This document shows positions 17,558-28,559 of a DNA stretch of 64,000 nt, piece after piece. The notes beneath the pieces were generated by a model. The model had not been told where the DNA came from. It saw nothing but the letters and a program-made list of their open reading frames with translations, and did not search any database. Location of the stretch: assembly GCF_000703045.1 (NCBI RefSeq), contig NZ_JNLJ01000005.1, positions 287,023-351,022 of the forward strand, given 5' to 3'. This DNA comes from Persephonella sp. IF05-L8 (GTDB taxonomy: Bacteria; Aquificota; Aquificia; Aquificales; Hydrogenothermaceae). The position numbers and the translations under genes are program-made. Each line of letters starts with the position of its first letter. Position 1 is the first letter of the stretch.

Positions 17558-20500
17558 TTATTTATTTTCTTCTTGTTTTTCTTCCTGTTTTTCCTCTTTA
17601 ACCCTGAAGACCAGTTCGCCATTTTCTTCATCAATAATGACGGTGTCTCCAGGTTTGACCTCTCCTTTAAGTATTTTTTCAGAAAGAGGAGTTTCAACAT
17701 ATTTCTGTATAGCTCTTCTGAGAGGTCTTGCTCCATAAACAGGGTCATATCCAAGTTTTGCAATAAGCTCTTTAGCTTTATCTGTAGCCTCAATCTGTAT
17801 GTTTCTTTCAATAAGTCTTTTGTTGAGATTTCTAAGCATAAGGTCAACAATTTGTAGCAGTTCTTTCTTGAATAGTGGTTTAAATACCAGTATTTCATCT
17901 AATCTGTTCAGGAATTCCGGTCTAAAGTAGTTCTTAACCTCCTCTAAAACTTTTTCTTTTGCTATCTCAAACTCTTTTTCTATAGTTTGCTCATCTGCAT
18001 CAAATGGTATCAGTGTAAGATACTGGCTACCTATGTTAGATGTCATTATGATAATTGTATTTCTAAAGTTAACTGTTCTACCCTGTGAGTCTGTAAGTCT
18101 TCCGTCATCCAGCACTTGCAGGAACAGGTCAAATACTCTTGGGTGAGCTTTTTCTATCTCATCAAGGAGAACAACTGAGTATGGTCTTCTTCTTACTGCT
18201 TCTGTAAGTTTACCACCCTCTTCATATCCTACATATCCTGGAGGTGCACCGATAAGCTTAGCAACCGAGTGTTCTTCTTTAAATTCAGACATATCCAGTC
18301 TTATGAGTGCATCCTCATCACCAAACAGAAGTTCTGCTAATGCTTTGGCTGTTTCTGTTTTACCTACACCTGTTGGACCAAGGAACATAAATGATGCAAG
18401 TGGTTTTCTTGGGTCAGAAAGACCTGCTCTTGCTCTTCTGATAGCTTCAGCAATTGTTTTGATAACGTGTTCCTGGTCAACAACCCTTTTGTGCATCTCT
18501 TCTTCAAGATGGAGCAGTCTTTCCATCTCCTCTTCTTTAAGTTTGGATAATGGTATTCCTGTCCAGTCAGAAACCACTTCTGCAACATCGTCTTCTGTAA
18601 CCACTGTTCTTTCTGCAATCTTATGTTCAAGTTCTTTTATCTCTTTTTCAAGTTTGGCTTTTTCTATCTTAAGCTCAGTTTCTTTTTCGTAATCTCCTGC
18701 TTCTGCAGCTTTTACAATCTGCTCTTCAAGTTCTTCAAGCTGTTTTCTGAGCTGTTCAAGTCTAAGATGCTCGTTGTCGGATTTAGCCATCAATTCCTTA
18801 AGTTCTTTTTCAAGTTTGGCTTTTTCTATTTTGAGTTGTGCTTCTTTTTCGTAATCTCCGTCTAATGAAGCCTGAACAATTTGCTCATCAAGAAGCTTTA
18901 TTTTTCTTTCCAGTTCTATTACTTCAGGTGGAGCATATACAAGTTTAAGTTTCTTCCTTGCGCATGCCTGGTCTAATGCGTCTATAGCTTTGTCAGGCAA
19001 TTTCCTGTCCTGTATGTATCTATGGGTAAGTTTTGCAGCTGCTTCAAGGGCACTATCTGCAATTTTTACACCATGGTGTTGTTCAAGTTTTGGTCTAAGG
19101 GCTTTGAGAATTTCTATTGTTGTTTCAACATCTGGCTCTTCAACCAATACAGGTTGAAATCTTCTTTCTAATGCCGGGTCTTTTTCTATGTATTTTCTAT
19201 ACTCATCAAGGGTGGTTGCACCTATAACTCTCAGCTCTCCTCTGGCTAGTGCTGGTTTTAGTAGGTTTCCTGCGTCTGTAGAACCTTCTGTGGCTCCTGC
19301 ACCTACGATAGTGTGGAGCTCATCAATAAATAGGATTATATTTCCTTCTGATTTTTTGACTTCATCAATGATGCCTTTTAGTCTTTCTTCAAATTCTCCT
19401 CTGTATTTTGTTCCAGCAAGGAGAGCTCCCATATCAAGTGCTAAAATTCTTTTATCAAAAAGTTCCTCTGGAACTTCTTTGTTTACTATTTTTTGAGCAA
19501 GACCTTCAACAATTGCTGTTTTACCAACACCTGCTTCACCAACAAGAACAGGGTTGTTTTTGGTTCTTCTGAGAAGAATTTCAATTACCTGTTGAATTTC
19601 TTTTTCCCTGCCAATTACAGGGTCAAGTTTTCCTTCCCTTGCAAGTTGTGTAAGGTCTACGGTAAATCTTTCTAATGGAGATTTTTCTTCTTCAGCCATT
19701 TCTTGCTGTATGTTTTCTCCATTCATCTTTTCCTTTCCTCCTGTTAGTATTTGTTCTAATATTTTTCCTGCTATTGTGTCTTTTGCATCAATTAAAGCTG
19801 TTGCTATATATAAAGGTTTAACCTGTGCTTCACCGCTTTCAAGGGCTTTCTTTTCTGCTTCTTCTAAAACTTTTATCAGATTAGAAGCATATATTTTTCC
19901 ACTTTTAGTTCCCAATGTCTCTTCGGCTATTTTGACTATAACCCTATCTGGAGATATTCCTAAATCTTTTAATTGTTTAACAAAATCGGAATTTTCTATT
20001 ATCTTATATAAAATTGCAGATAAACCTGTTTCTCCAGATAAAAATTTGTCTGCTGTTTCCTCATCCATTACTTGAAGAAGTGAGTTTTTAATCTGGGATA
20101 GCTGGGACTTAAGCTCTTTTTCGTATCTGTTTAGTCTTTCATATTCCAGCTTTGCAGAGCTACCAAAACCACCCCAGAAAGAACTTTCTTCGTATCTCAG
20201 TTCGTTTTCTAATCTTTTTTTTGCAGATGATACTTTTTTTAGTTCGTCTAAAATTTTTAGAACATCATTTCTAATTCTGGTAAGCTGACCTTGAAGGTCT
20301 TTTATGTAGTTAATATACTCCCTTGTTGATTTATCAATCTGGGAGTATAGGTCATTGAGGTATTCCTCTATTTTCTGCCTTAAATCTTTTACATCAATTC
20401 CTCTTTTTTCCAGAACTTTTCTAAGTGGAGAACCTTCTTTTGAAATTAAAGCCATTAACAGATGGTCTGTATCTGTTAATCTATCACCTCTTCTATTAGC

Positions 20501-20563
20501 AATAGATTTTGCTGTTTCAAGGTATTCTTTTGACCGTTTATCCAATAAATTTTCGCTGAACAT
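17558..20563 (-). CDS. clpB: ClpB-type AAA+ disaggregase with enlarged N-terminal and UVR-like middle region
   Basis: This 1001-aa protein is a two-ring Clp/Hsp100 ATPase. A Clp N-domain is interrupted by a long coiled coil (about residues 60-165). NBD1 has Walker A GEAGVGKT and pore loop [12 protein letters not shown]2 has GPTGVGKTE, pore loop GYVGYEEGG and the sensor TSNIGSQ. Between them lies a coiled-coil segment with two near-identical copies of an [22 protein letters not shown] unit, 54 residues apart, resembling UVR repeats. Length near 1000 aa matches what I recall of Aquifex ClpB and exceeds the usual ~860. I saw no clear ClpP-binding IGF/L tripeptide. GGAGGG supports ATG 20563 rather than 20575. 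A promoter lies at 20621-20649. Confidence 0.85.
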   Translation of the reverse strand: MFSENLLDKRSKEYLETAKSIANRRGDRLTDTDHLLMALISKEGSPLRKVLEKRGIDVKDLRQKIEEYLNDLYSQIDKSTREYINYIKDLQGQLTRIRNDVLKILDELKKVSSAKKRLENELRYEESSFWGGFGSSAKLEYERLNRYEKELKSQLSQIKNSLLQVMDEETADKFLSGETGLSAILYKIIENSDFVKQLKDLGISPDRVIVKIAEETLGTKSGKIYASNLIKVLEEAEKKALESGEAQVKPLYIATALIDAKDTIAGKILEQILTGGKEKMNGENIQQEMAEEEKSPLERFTVDLTQLAREGKLDPVIGREKEIQQVIEILLRRTKNNPVLVGEAGVGKTAIVEGLAQKIVNKEVPEELFDKRILALDMGALLAGTKYRGEFEERLKGIIDEVKKSEGNIILFIDELHTIVGAGATEGSTDAGNLLKPALARGELRVIGATTLDEYRKYIEKDPALERRFQPVLVEEPDVETTIEILKALRPKLEQHHGVKIADSALEAAAKLTHRYIQDRKLPDKAIDALDQACARKKLKLVYAPPEVIELERKIKLLDEQIVQASLDGDYEKEAQLKIEKAKLEKELKELMAKSDNEHLRLEQLRKQLEELEEQIVKAAEAGDYEKETELKIEKAKLEKEIKELEHKIAERTVVTEDDVAEVVSDWTGIPLSKLKEEEMERLLHLEEEMHKRVVDQEHVIKTIAEAIRRARAGLSDPRKPLASFMFLGPTGVGKTETAKALAELLFGDEDALIRLDMSEFKEEHSVAKLIGAPPGYVGYEEGGKLTEAVRRRPYSVVLLDEIEKAHPRVFDLFLQVLDDGRLTDSQGRTVNFRNTIIIMTSNIGSQYLTLIPFDADEQTIEKEFEIAKEKVLEEVKNYFRPEFLNRLDEILVFKPLFKKELLQIVDLMLRNLNKRLIERNIQIEATDKAKELIAKLGYDPVYGARPLRRAIQKYVETPLSEKILKGEVKPGDTVIIDEENGELVFRVKEEKQEEKQEENK
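18641..18900 (-). repeat. Intragenic tandem duplication in the clpB middle region
   Basis: Two segments, starting near 18641 and 18803, share long identical stretches such as TCAAGTTTGGCTTTTTCTAT. The offset is 162 bases, exactly 54 codons, so the duplication keeps the frame and doubles a UVR-like coiled-coil unit. Confidence 0.8.
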
Positions 20564-20620
20564 CTTACCCTCCATTAATTTTAGTGTTTTATTATAAAAT
20601 TTTTTTAGTATGTGTATATA

Positions 20621-20649
20621 AATATAAAACCTGTTTAGAAAAGATGCAA
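20621..20649 (-). promoter_or_regulatory. Putative clpB promoter
   Basis: On the minus strand TTGCAT (20644-20649) and TATATT (20621-20626) are 17 bases apart, 58 bases upstream of the chosen start. I see no CIRCE or other heat-shock operator in 20564-20763. Confidence 0.55.
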
Positions 20650-20763
20650 CCCTTTTTTAATTTGAGGTTGTTTTTCTTTGTAAGGAAGACTTATCTGACA
20701 AAAAAATACTGATTAAGAATAAAAAGAAAACTTTAGTTAAAAGCCTTACGCTGTAAACTCTGA

Positions 20764-21624
20764 TTATCCGTTGCTATTTGGATTTTTAATACTTCCTAAG
20801 AAATCTGTTATTTCTATTGGGAAGGGGAATACGATTGTTTTTGCATTTTTCTGACCAATTGTGTTGAGTGTTTCAAGGTATCTAAGCTGCATTGCGATAG
20901 GTTGTTGGGATAGAAGTTGAGCTGCTTCTACAAGTTTTTGAGCCGCCTGATATTCTGCTTCTGCTGCGATGATTTTTGCTCTTCTTTCTCTTTCTGCTTC
21001 AGCCTGTCTTGCCATTGCTTTTACAAGTTCTTCAGGGAGGTCTATCCTTTTTAGTTCTACAGCAACGACTTTAACTCCCCAGGCGTCTGTTTCTTTGTCT
21101 ATGATTTCCTGAAGTTTTACATTTATTTTTTCCCTCTGGGAAAGTAATTCGTCTAATTCTGCCTGTCCACATATACTTCTAAGGGTTGTCTGGGATATCT
21201 GGGAAGTCGCATAAACAAAATCTTCAACATTTACTATAGCTTTTACAGGGTCAACAACTCTGAAATAAACTACAGCGTCAACTTTTACAGAAACGTTATC
21301 CCTTGTGATAACATCCTGAGTTGGAACATCCATTGTTATTACTCTGAGGGAAACCCTTACCATTTTATCTATAAATGGAATAAGAATTATAAGTCCAGGT
21401 CCTTTAGCCCCTATAACTCTACCAAGACGGAAAATAACAGCTCTTTCATATTCAGGTAAAATCTTGATGGCAGATGCCAGAAAAATTATTACCAATATTG
21501 CAAAAATAATAATAGGTGCCATATCAAATCCTCCAAAAAGAGCAATAATATCTCTCCCTCCCACTATATTCAGGAGAATAAATCCAAAAATAAGGAGGAA
21601 TACAATATCTATTATTTTTTTCAT
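20764..21624 (-). CDS. Slipin/stomatin-like SPFH-domain membrane protein
   Basis: This 286-aa protein has two hydrophobic segments near the N-terminus (residues 4-22 and 35-55), then an SPFH/band 7 domain starting at [16 protein letters not shown] and including [17 protein letters not shown] charged coiled coil ([25 protein letters not shown] region) follows. This is the prokaryotic stomatin pattern; such proteins form membrane ring assemblies and are often paired with an NfeD protease. No NfeD gene is adjacent here. It is the last gene of a minus-strand operon after cutA, from which it is separated by two bases. Confidence 0.88.
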   Translation of the reverse strand: MKKIIDIVFLLIFGFILLNIVGGRDIIALFGGFDMAPIIIFAILVIIFLASAIKILPEYERAVIFRLGRVIGAKGPGLIILIPFIDKMVRVSLRVITMDVPTQDVITRDNVSVKVDAVVYFRVVDPVKAIVNVEDFVYATSQISQTTLRSICGQAELDELLSQREKINVKLQEIIDKETDAWGVKVVAVELKRIDLPEELVKAMARQAEAERERRAKIIAAEAEYQAAQKLVEAAQLLSQQPIAMQLRYLETLNTIGQKNAKTIVFPFPIEITDFLGSIKNPNSNG

Positions 21625-21626
21625 GA

Positions 21627-21944
21627 TTATCTATTTACCGTTTCTGTTATCCAGTTTAAATAATCAGATGAACCTTTGACAATAGGCATTGCTATGATTT
21701 CAGGAACGGTATATGGATGGTTTTCTTTTACAAATTTTTCTAATTTTTCAAATAGCTCTTCGGTGGTTTTTACTATAAGCAGTTGCTCTGGGTCGTTTTC
21801 TATATTTCCCTGCCAGAAATATATTGAGTTTAGGCCATCAACGATATTTACACATGCAGCTAATTTGTTTTCTACAAGCCCTTTGGCTAACTTTGAGCTT
21901 ACCTCTTTATCAGGAGTTGTTATAAAAACCACAATATATCCCAT
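21627..21944 (-). CDS. cutA: CutA1 divalent-ion tolerance protein
   Basis: This 105-aa protein has the complete CutA1 pattern: [34 protein letters not shown], the [19 protein letters not shown] helix and [20 protein letters not shown]. CutA1 is a very stable small trimer associated with copper/divalent-metal tolerance, with an uncertain molecular role. The AACVN cysteine implicated in metal binding is kept. It lies 10 bases after the PAS-receptor stop and just before the stomatin, so it is translated from the same message. Confidence 0.93.
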   Translation of the reverse strand: MGYIVVFITTPDKEVSSKLAKGLVENKLAACVNIVDGLNSIYFWQGNIENDPEQLLIVKTTEELFEKLEKFVKENHPYTVPEIIAMPIVKGSSDYLNWITETVNR

Positions 21945-21954
21945 TTCTTTACTC

Positions 21955-23352
21955 CTATACAGTTTCTACTAAAAGGTCAAGTTCTTTATACATTTTTTCT
22001 ATTATACGATTAACCTCTTTGAATTCTTTAGCCATTTCTTTGTTTCTGTCTATAACTTCAAATAATGGAGAATGTAAACTTGCAAGGACTTCTCGTGTTG
22101 ACTCAACTAACTTATTGACTTCTGTAAAGATAATTGAAAAACTGGTTTCTGTATGATGTGCAGATTCAACCATACCGTTTAGATAAAGAAATTCAAGGCG
22201 TTTAATAAGGATTTTTAATCTTTTCATATCTTCGTCTATTAATTTAAGTAATTCTTGCATATCCACAGAGTATCTCATTATGTCTTTAGCATCTGTGATT
22301 AAGATATGTAATAAATCTCTAATGTTTTGCTCTATTTCTTTATTTTCTTCTTCTGATAATTCGCCTTCTTGAAGTTTTTCCAGAACTTCTCTCAGGAATT
22401 TAGTTATCATAATTACCTGAAGTTTAGATATGTTTATTAGAATTACTATATCATCCATATCTTCCATTATCTTGATAGTTTGCTTTTTCATATCATCAAT
22501 TATTTTATTTCCCATCTCTGAGTTTTTACGCATTTCAGCAGATAAAACAGAGAAAGAAGCTCCTTTACTACCAAGTTTAAAGGACTCAACAGATGAGTTT
22601 AGGGAGATAAGTCTTATATAATCTGTCAGGCTGAATATTCTGTCTGATTTTTCCTGTAGAACCTTTGTAAAGTTTTCAAATATGTTTATTTTGTCATAGA
22701 TACTGTCATAAATTTTATTAAGTTTTCTTGCTGCTTCAAAAACATTGTGGACAACTTTAGAGAAATGGGTATCAAGGCGTAAATCATGAAACTCTTCTAC
22801 CTTTAAAGTATCTTTTTTGTATTCCAGCTCTTTTGCAAGTATAACCTTCATAAACTGGTCATAGGAAGAAAATCCGTAGCTGTTTAGTATTTCCATTAAC
22901 TTTTTATAGGAGGCTTCCATACCTCCCTTTTTTTCTTCTTCTAAAAGCTCTTTGTATATTCTATTTATCAGGTCTAAATATTCTGTGGTAGGCTTAATTC
23001 TGATTGATATGTATTTTTTTGGTTTTCCTCTTTCGTCTTTTAAAGGCATTACTGTAGCCAAAACCCAGTAATAACTGCCATCTTTAGCCATGTTTTTTAC
23101 GTAAGCTACAATTGGTTTACCAGATTGTATGTAATCCCATAGAAGTTTGAAAATAATTCTGGGCATGTCTGGGTGTCTGATTATGTTATGGGGTGCTCCA
23201 ACAAGTTCATTCTTAGAATATTTACTTGTTCTGTAAAAAACATCATTTCCAGTAAGAATAATACCTTTAAGGTCTGTAACAGAGAAAAACATTTCATCAG
23301 GTTTAAAAGGTGATTCTATATTCTTTGGATGTATCTTTGTGCGGTAGTGCAT
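21955..23352 (-). CDS. Aer-like PAS-domain receptor with degenerate MCP signalling region
   Basis: This 465-aa protein begins with a PAS domain of the aerotaxis-receptor type (SPFKPDEMFFSVTDLKGIILTGNDVFYR, NIIRHPDMPRIIF, and GSYYWVLATVMPL), which in Aer binds FAD. A long helical part follows. The segment IRLISLNSSVESFKLGSKGASFSVLSAEMR near residue 270 mirrors the methyl-accepting receptor motif RLIALNAxIEAARAGExGxGFxVVAxEIR, but the hairpin tip that contacts CheA/CheW is not clearly present. No transmembrane segment is seen, so it is cytosolic. A redox or oxygen sensor with an atypical output is my inference. It lies 1 base after the SNF2 helicase. Confidence 0.7.
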   Translation of the reverse strand: MHYRTKIHPKNIESPFKPDEMFFSVTDLKGIILTGNDVFYRTSKYSKNELVGAPHNIIRHPDMPRIIFKLLWDYIQSGKPIVAYVKNMAKDGSYYWVLATVMPLKDERGKPKKYISIRIKPTTEYLDLINRIYKELLEEEKKGGMEASYKKLMEILNSYGFSSYDQFMKVILAKELEYKKDTLKVEEFHDLRLDTHFSKVVHNVFEAARKLNKIYDSIYDKINIFENFTKVLQEKSDRIFSLTDYIRLISLNSSVESFKLGSKGASFSVLSAEMRKNSEMGNKIIDDMKKQTIKIMEDMDDIVILINISKLQVIMITKFLREVLEKLQEGELSEEENKEIEQNIRDLLHILITDAKDIMRYSVDMQELLKLIDEDMKRLKILIKRLEFLYLNGMVESAHHTETSFSIIFTEVNKLVESTREVLASLHSPLFEVIDRNKEMAKEFKEVNRIIEKMYKELDLLVETV

Positions 23353-23353
23353 T

Positions 23354-25039
23354 TTAGCCCTCCTTAACGGCTTTAAGACCTACTATATCTAATAGGTCAT
23401 CTATGGTTATTATATCCTCTTCTTTTCTCTCTATCCCATCTATAACATTTTCTATCATCCTTTTTTTCTCTTCTAATTTCTGGAGAATTTTTTCTTCTAT
23501 GGTGTTTTTCATTACAAAATTATATATATTAACTTTATTCTTCTGTCCTATTCTGTGAATTCTATCTTCAGCCTGCCAAATTTTTGCAGGGTTCCAGTGA
23601 AGGTCAAAAAATACAGCGTAGCTTGCCTCTACAAGAGTAAGACCTTCTCCTGCTGCTCCGATTGTTCCAATAAAAACATATTTGTGGGGGTCTTTTCTGA
23701 ATTTTTCAACAGCTTCTTTCTTTTCCTGAGGGGATAATCCTCCGTGATAAACAACTATATAATCAGGGTTTATATAAAATGATAAATTTTTCTTTATTTT
23801 TTCTATTCCTGCCTGAACAAAGTTCGTGAATACGATAATTTTTTCTTTTTCTTCTATAAGCTCAAGGATTATCTCTCTGAGCCTTTCCATTTTTGGACTT
23901 TCTATGGCTTTTGTTGGGAAATTACATACCTGACGAAGTTTCTGGATTGACTGGATAAGATTTTGCCTCATAACAAATTTAAAATTCTTTTCCCCTTTAA
24001 ATTTGTTATATATGTTTTCAAGCCTTTCCTGTTCTTTTCCAAGTATATACTCGTATTCTGCCTTTTGTAATTGAGACAGCTCAAACTTTTCTATTTCAGG
24101 TGGGAGTTTCTCAGGTAGGTCTTTTAGGACATCCTTTTTAAGTCTCCTTAGCATAACAGGTTTTATTAGCTCTCTGGCCTCTTCTTCTGTGATATTTTTC
24201 TTTTTTACAAATTGAGGATTAAGAAACTCATACAGGGATAGTAATTCTTTGAGATTGTTCTGTAGAGGAGTTCCGCTTAATGCCCATCGGATTTTGGCTT
24301 TTCTGGCTACAAATTTTACGGCTTTTGATTTTAAAGTGTCTGGATTTTTTATATTATGTGCCTCATCAAGCAGAATAAGGTCTATCTTCTTTGCAAATTT
24401 TTCAAGAAGATTTCTTGATTTTTTGTAATCATTTTTCAGGGTATCATAGCTTATTAAATAAATATGGCTTTTTTGCTGCCACATAATTTCTCTGCTTTTT
24501 CTATTTTCGTTTAAAGTTATAAACAGCAGTTCTGGTGCCCATTTTGTTAGATGTTCTTCCCATACAGATATTAGGTTGGAAGGAACAACTACAAGGGCTT
24601 TTTTAATTTTTCCCTGTAGGAAGAGTATTCTCATTGCTGTGGTTGACATTACAGTTTTTCCTGTCCCCATCTGGTCTGCAAGGAGAGCAAACTCTTTTGA
24701 GATTAGAAATTTTATTCCTTCTATCTGATAATTAAACAGTTTTGCAGGAAAGTATATATCTTTCGGCAGTTCAAAATCTATTGATGGCATTAGTAGAGGC
24801 TTAAGCAGGTCAAAAAGGCTGTAATTATTGGCCTTCTTAGTTTCTTTCTTTTTATTTAAGACCTGATTTATATCCACTTTTTTGGTAAAGTTTTCCCCAT
24901 AATTAGATATCTCAGGCAGTTCCTTTACCAAATTTCCTGAAATAAAACAGGACGCTTCCCCTGAAAACAAAAGCTGTGTTTTTACATTTATTTCCTGAAC
25001 TAAATTATCTGATATAAACTCCTGCTCTTTCAGTCTCAA
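23354..25039 (-). CDS. SNF2-family helicase-like ATPase
   Basis: This 561-aa protein has all SNF2 motifs: ADQMGTGKTVMS (I), LLLDEAHNIKNP (II, DEAH), WALSGTPLQNN (III), a C-terminal RecA lobe with VYHGGLSPQEK, and QAEDRIHRIGQKNKVNIYNF (VI). It belongs to the short bacterial HepA/RapA-like group that remodels nucleoprotein complexes, but lacks RapA's extra domains. The N-terminal 100 residues are not recognised. The start is TTG 25039, overlapping the preceding gene by 35 bases; there is no ATG near the N-terminus. GGAG lies upstream. The pairing with an unknown 179-aa protein suggests a joint role. Confidence 0.85.
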   Translation of the reverse strand: MRLKEQEFISDNLVQEINVKTQLLFSGEASCFISGNLVKELPEISNYGENFTKKVDINQVLNKKKETKKANNYSLFDLLKPLLMPSIDFELPKDIYFPAKLFNYQIEGIKFLISKEFALLADQMGTGKTVMSTTAMRILFLQGKIKKALVVVPSNLISVWEEHLTKWAPELLFITLNENRKSREIMWQQKSHIYLISYDTLKNDYKKSRNLLEKFAKKIDLILLDEAHNIKNPDTLKSKAVKFVARKAKIRWALSGTPLQNNLKELLSLYEFLNPQFVKKKNITEEEARELIKPVMLRRLKKDVLKDLPEKLPPEIEKFELSQLQKAEYEYILGKEQERLENIYNKFKGEKNFKFVMRQNLIQSIQKLRQVCNFPTKAIESPKMERLREIILELIEEKEKIIVFTNFVQAGIEKIKKNLSFYINPDYIVVYHGGLSPQEKKEAVEKFRKDPHKYVFIGTIGAAGEGLTLVEASYAVFFDLHWNPAKIWQAEDRIHRIGQKNKVNIYNFVMKNTIEEKILQKLEEKKRMIENVIDGIERKEEDIITIDDLLDIVGLKAVKEG

Positions 25040-25544
25040 CCTGGTTCTCCATTATGTATTTTATTGCGTTTTCTATTCTTTTAAACGGTTCCATAATGTT
25101 GAAATTTCTGTATATCTCCTGAAGTTTATGGGCTATTCCTATCAGTTTATTTTCATCTTCTTTTGATATGGTTATATAAAGAGGTTCATACCTTTCTGTT
25201 ATGTTTATAACCTTGTGGCTTCTGCGGTTGTTAGGCATAAAATGGTCATATTTCTGAATATGAACAATAGGCTTCCCAATATCTTTTCTAATATTTAAAA
25301 GGGATTTTTCTTTTGTAAGAACAAAATCATAATCTTCCTGCATAGAAAGAAGCAGCTGAATAGAAAATTTTTCTCTAAATAAAATCTCATGAAGCGTATC
25401 TCCATACAGAATTTCTTGAAGCTTGTCTATGTTCAGGTCTGAGGTTATTCTGAACTCAACAGGTTTTGTGCTTTCGTCTGTGATAAGAACCCCAGCTCTG
25501 AAAAGATTTTCAACTGAATAAAAATTTATATATGCAATTCTCAT
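25005..25544 (-). CDS. Conserved-looking hypothetical protein upstream of the SNF2 ATPase
   Basis: I do not recognise this 179-aa protein. It starts MRIAYINFYSVENLFRAGVLITDE and alternates beta-rich and helical segments without signal peptide or membrane helix. The Tyr/Phe-rich start and mixed alpha/beta pattern are compatible with a nuclease-like or sensor fold, but no motif supports this. Its 3' end overlaps the SNF2 gene by 35 bases in another frame, which implies coupled translation. It is the first gene of the operon running to the stomatin at 20764. The dnaK promoter region lies divergently upstream. Confidence 0.6.
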   Translation of the reverse strand: MRIAYINFYSVENLFRAGVLITDESTKPVEFRITSDLNIDKLQEILYGDTLHEILFREKFSIQLLLSMQEDYDFVLTKEKSLLNIRKDIGKPIVHIQKYDHFMPNNRRSHKVINITERYEPLYITISKEDENKLIGIAHKLQEIYRNFNIMEPFKRIENAIKYIMENQVETERAGVYIR

Positions 25545-25638
25545 TATAGATACCTCAACAAGAGTTTTAAATATTTATCGTCTCAAGTTTGATTTTATTT
25601 AACCCTGCTAAAATTTATAACTATTTATATAAAAAGAC

Positions 25639-25667
25639 TTGACAATAATAGACTAAAGTTGTAAATT
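25639..25667 (+). promoter_or_regulatory. Putative dnaK promoter
   Basis: TTGACA (25639-25644) and TAAATT (25662-25667) are separated by 17 bases, 39 bases upstream of the dnaK start. No CIRCE inverted repeat is visible here. Confidence 0.6.
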
Positions 25668-25705
25668 ATAAAATGTGAAAATACTAAATACTGGAGGGAA
25701 AATCC

Positions 25706-27589
25706 ATGGGCAAAGTTATTGGAATAGACCTTGGAACTACAAACTCTGTTGTATCAGTAATGTCAGGTGGTGAACCAATTGTTATTGCAAACCAGGAAGG
25801 TTTTAGAACAACACCTTCTGTAGTTTCCTGGACAAAAGAAGGTGAAATACTTGTTGGAGACCCAGCAAAAAGAAGAGCTGTATTAGACCCAGAAAATACA
25901 ATATATGAGTCCAAAAGATTTATAGGAAGAAAGTTTGAGGAAGTTCAGGAAGAGATAAAACATGTTCCTTACAAAGTTGTTGCCGATGAGAAAGGGGATG
26001 CTGTATTTGATGTTCCCAATGCTGGAAAACTGGTAAGACCAGAAGAGGTGGGAGCTCAGATACTCAAAAAGCTGAAAGAAGCTGCAGAAAGCTACCTTGG
26101 TGAAAAAGTTACAGAAGCAGTAATTACAGTTCCAGCCTACTTTAATGAAAGACAAAGACAGGCTACAAAAGACGCAGGTAAAATTGCTGGACTTGAAGTA
26201 AAAAGAATAATCAACGAACCTACAGCAGCTGCTCTTGCTTACGGACTGGATAAAAAATCTGATGTGAAAATCCTTGTATATGACTTTGGTGGTGGAACAT
26301 TTGATGTATCTATACTTGAAGGGGGAGATGGAGTTATTGAGGTTAAAGTTTCTGATGGTGATACACACCTTGGTGGTGCTGATATAGATGCTAGAATTAT
26401 AGACTGGCTTGTAAATGAGTTCAAAAAAGAGCATGGTATAGATTTAAGACAGGACAAGACAGCATTCCAGAGATTAAAAGAAGCTGCTGAACAGGCTAAA
26501 AAAGAGCTCTCATTCAAAATGGAAACAGAGATTAATCTGCCATTTATCACAATAGACCCTAATACAAACCAACCACTGCACCTTGAGAAAAAACTGACAA
26601 GGGCAAGACTTGAAGAAATGATTAAAGACCTTATTGACAGGACTATGGATATAGTAAAAAGAGCCCTTGAAGAAGCTAAGCTCACACCTCAGGATATTGA
26701 TGATGTTGTTCTGGTTGGTGGTTCAACAAGAATTCCTCTTGTTCAACAAAAAATCAAAGAGTTCTTTGGTAAAGAGCCTCACAAAGGTGTGAACCCAGAC
26801 GAAGTTGTTGCTGTTGGTGCAGCAATTCAGGGTGGTGTCCTTGCAGGAGAAGTAAAAGATGTTCTTCTGATAGATGTTACACCACTCTCACTGGGTATAG
26901 AAACCCTTGGTGGAGTAATGACAGTTCTTATACCAAGAAATACACCTATACCAACTAAAAAATGTGAAATCTTCACAACTGCAGCTGATAATCAGACACA
27001 GGTTGAGATACACGTCCTTCAAGGTGAAAGAAAAATGGCTAAGGAAAATAAATCCCTTGGTAGATTTTTCCTTACAGATATACCACCTGCTCCAAGGGGA
27101 GTTCCACAGATTGAGGTATGCTTTGATATAGATGCAGACGGAATACTTCACGTAACAGCTACAGACAAAGCAACAGGGAAATCTCAATCAATAACAGTTC
27201 AACAGTCCTCAGGACTTACAGAGGAAGAAATTAACAAGATTATAGAAGAAGCTAAAAAACATGAAGAAGAAGACAGAAAATTCCAGGAAACAGTGGAACT
27301 TAGAAACCAGCTGGATGCTCTCGTATACAGCTTAGAAAAAACACTTAAAGAAAATGAAGCCAAACTTTCAGATGAAGATAAAAAAGAGGCTGAAGAAGTT
27401 CTAAAAGAAGCAAAAGACGCCCTTGCTTCAAATGAAAAAGACAAAATACAGGCCGCTATAGACAAAGTAACCACAGTAGCTAACAAAATAGCACAAAAAC
27501 TATATCAGTCAGGTGGAAGCGGTACACAACAGGGTGGTGGAGAAAAGAAAGGCTCTGATGATGATGTGATAGAGCCGGAGGTTAACTAA
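25706..27589 (+). CDS. dnaK: Chaperone protein DnaK (Hsp70)
   Basis: This 627-aa chaperone has the canonical N-terminus [11 protein letters not shown], the second phosphate motif [21 protein letters not shown] and [13 protein letters not shown] in the nucleotide-binding domain, then the substrate-binding domain with [14 protein letters not shown] and a C-terminal helical lid ending in a Gly-rich tail and [10 protein letters not shown]. It refolds proteins with DnaJ and GrpE; neither gene is adjacent. GGAGGG lies upstream of the ATG. Expression likely starts at 25639-25667, and a strong terminator follows at 27594-27618, so it is probably monocistronic. Confidence 0.98.
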   Translation: MGKVIGIDLGTTNSVVSVMSGGEPIVIANQEGFRTTPSVVSWTKEGEILVGDPAKRRAVLDPENTIYESKRFIGRKFEEVQEEIKHVPYKVVADEKGDAVFDVPNAGKLVRPEEVGAQILKKLKEAAESYLGEKVTEAVITVPAYFNERQRQATKDAGKIAGLEVKRIINEPTAAALAYGLDKKSDVKILVYDFGGGTFDVSILEGGDGVIEVKVSDGDTHLGGADIDARIIDWLVNEFKKEHGIDLRQDKTAFQRLKEAAEQAKKELSFKMETEINLPFITIDPNTNQPLHLEKKLTRARLEEMIKDLIDRTMDIVKRALEEAKLTPQDIDDVVLVGGSTRIPLVQQKIKEFFGKEPHKGVNPDEVVAVGAAIQGGVLAGEVKDVLLIDVTPLSLGIETLGGVMTVLIPRNTPIPTKKCEIFTTAADNQTQVEIHVLQGERKMAKENKSLGRFFLTDIPPAPRGVPQIEVCFDIDADGILHVTATDKATGKSQSITVQQSSGLTEEEINKIIEEAKKHEEEDRKFQETVELRNQLDALVYSLEKTLKENEAKLSDEDKKEAEEVLKEAKDALASNEKDKIQAAIDKVTTVANKIAQKLYQSGGSGTQQGGGEKKGSDDDVIEPEVN

Positions 27590-27593
27590 TCTC

Positions 27594-27618
27594 AAGCCCC
27601 CATCAAGGGGGCTTTTTT
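27594..27618 (+). terminator. Intrinsic terminator of dnaK
   Basis: An AAGCCCCC/GGGGGCTT stem with a five-base loop is followed by six T, right after the dnaK stop codon. Confidence 0.85.
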
Positions 27619-27692
27619 ATTTTCTATTCACAAAAATTTCACAGCCTATCAATAATATGTCTTAAACCAAACACCAGGAGGTTAGCGGTATC

Positions 27693-28559
27693 ATGCAAAC
27701 AATAAAAACAGTTCTGTTACTTGGTGTATTAACAGGACTGTTCCTTGTAGTAGGTAAGATATTGGGTGGCCAGGCAGGGATGATTATTGCCTTTTTCTTT
27801 GCAATGATTATGAACTTTATGGCCTACTGGTTCTCAGATAAGATGGCTCTGGCCATGTATGGTGCAAGAGAAATTCCGTACGAAGAGGCTCCATGGCTAC
27901 ATGATATGGTTGAGGAACTGGCAAGGAATGCTGGAATTCCAAAGCCTAAGGTATATCTTGCCCCTATAGATATACCAAATGCATTTGCTACAGGAAGAAA
28001 CCCAGAACACGCTGTTGTTGCTGTAACTTCTGGAATTCTGAATATACTTTCCCCTGAAGAACTGAGAGGAGTACTTGCCCACGAAATAGCCCATATTAAA
28101 AATAGAGATATTCTTATTTCCTCTATTGCTGCAACAATTGGTGGTGCTATTTCAATGCTTGCAGAAATGGCATTCTGGAGTAATCTCTTTGGAGGTAGAG
28201 ATGAAGACAATGGAGTTGGAAACATTATTGGTTCTCTCTTAATGCTAATACTTGCCCCTCTTGCAGCAATGATTATACAAATGGCTATATCCCGTTCCAG
28301 AGAATATGCAGCTGATGCCACAGGTGCAAAAATATGCGGTTGCCCATTATCCCTTGCAAAAGCACTGGAAAAACTTGAAATGGCAGCACAAAAACTTGCA
28401 CCTGTTGCAGAAAGAGAGGTTAATCCTGGAACAGCTCATATGATGATAGTAAACCCTCTTAGAGGTTCAGCAATAGCATCTTTGTTCTCAACACACCCAC
28501 CAACAGAAGAAAGAATTAGAAGACTTTACCAAATGGCCAGAGAAATGGGACAGGTGTAA
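27693..28559 (+). CDS. htpX: HtpX-family M48 membrane metalloprotease
   Basis: This 288-aa protein is an M48 zinc protease. Two N-terminal membrane segments (residues 5-20 and 28-46) precede the zinc motif [10 protein letters not shown] (HExxH) near residue 130, and another hydrophobic hairpin follows it. [15 protein letters not shown] gives the third zinc ligand, and [19 protein letters not shown] is the family C-terminus. HtpX degrades misfolded membrane proteins, with the active site facing the cytoplasm. AGGAGG precedes the ATG. The location next to dnaK fits a protein-quality-control theme, although they have separate transcription signals. Confidence 0.95.
   Translation: MQTIKTVLLLGVLTGLFLVVGKILGGQAGMIIAFFFAMIMNFMAYWFSDKMALAMYGAREIPYEEAPWLHDMVEELARNAGIPKPKVYLAPIDIPNAFATGRNPEHAVVAVTSGILNILSPEELRGVLAHEIAHIKNRDILISSIAATIGGAISMLAEMAFWSNLFGGRDEDNGVGNIIGSLLMLILAPLAAMIIQMAISRSREYAADATGAKICGCPLSLAKALEKLEMAAQKLAPVAEREVNPGTAHMMIVNPLRGSAIASLFSTHPPTEERIRRLYQMAREMGQV

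Noticed and set aside
17515-17898. Minus-strand frame overlapping the clpB 3' end
   Set aside because: It lies in another frame of clpB, runs through the terminator and has no ribosome-binding site.
25545-25705. CIRCE heat-shock operator before dnaK
   Set aside because: No TTAGCACTC/GAGTGCTAA inverted repeat is present, only a sigma-70-type promoter.
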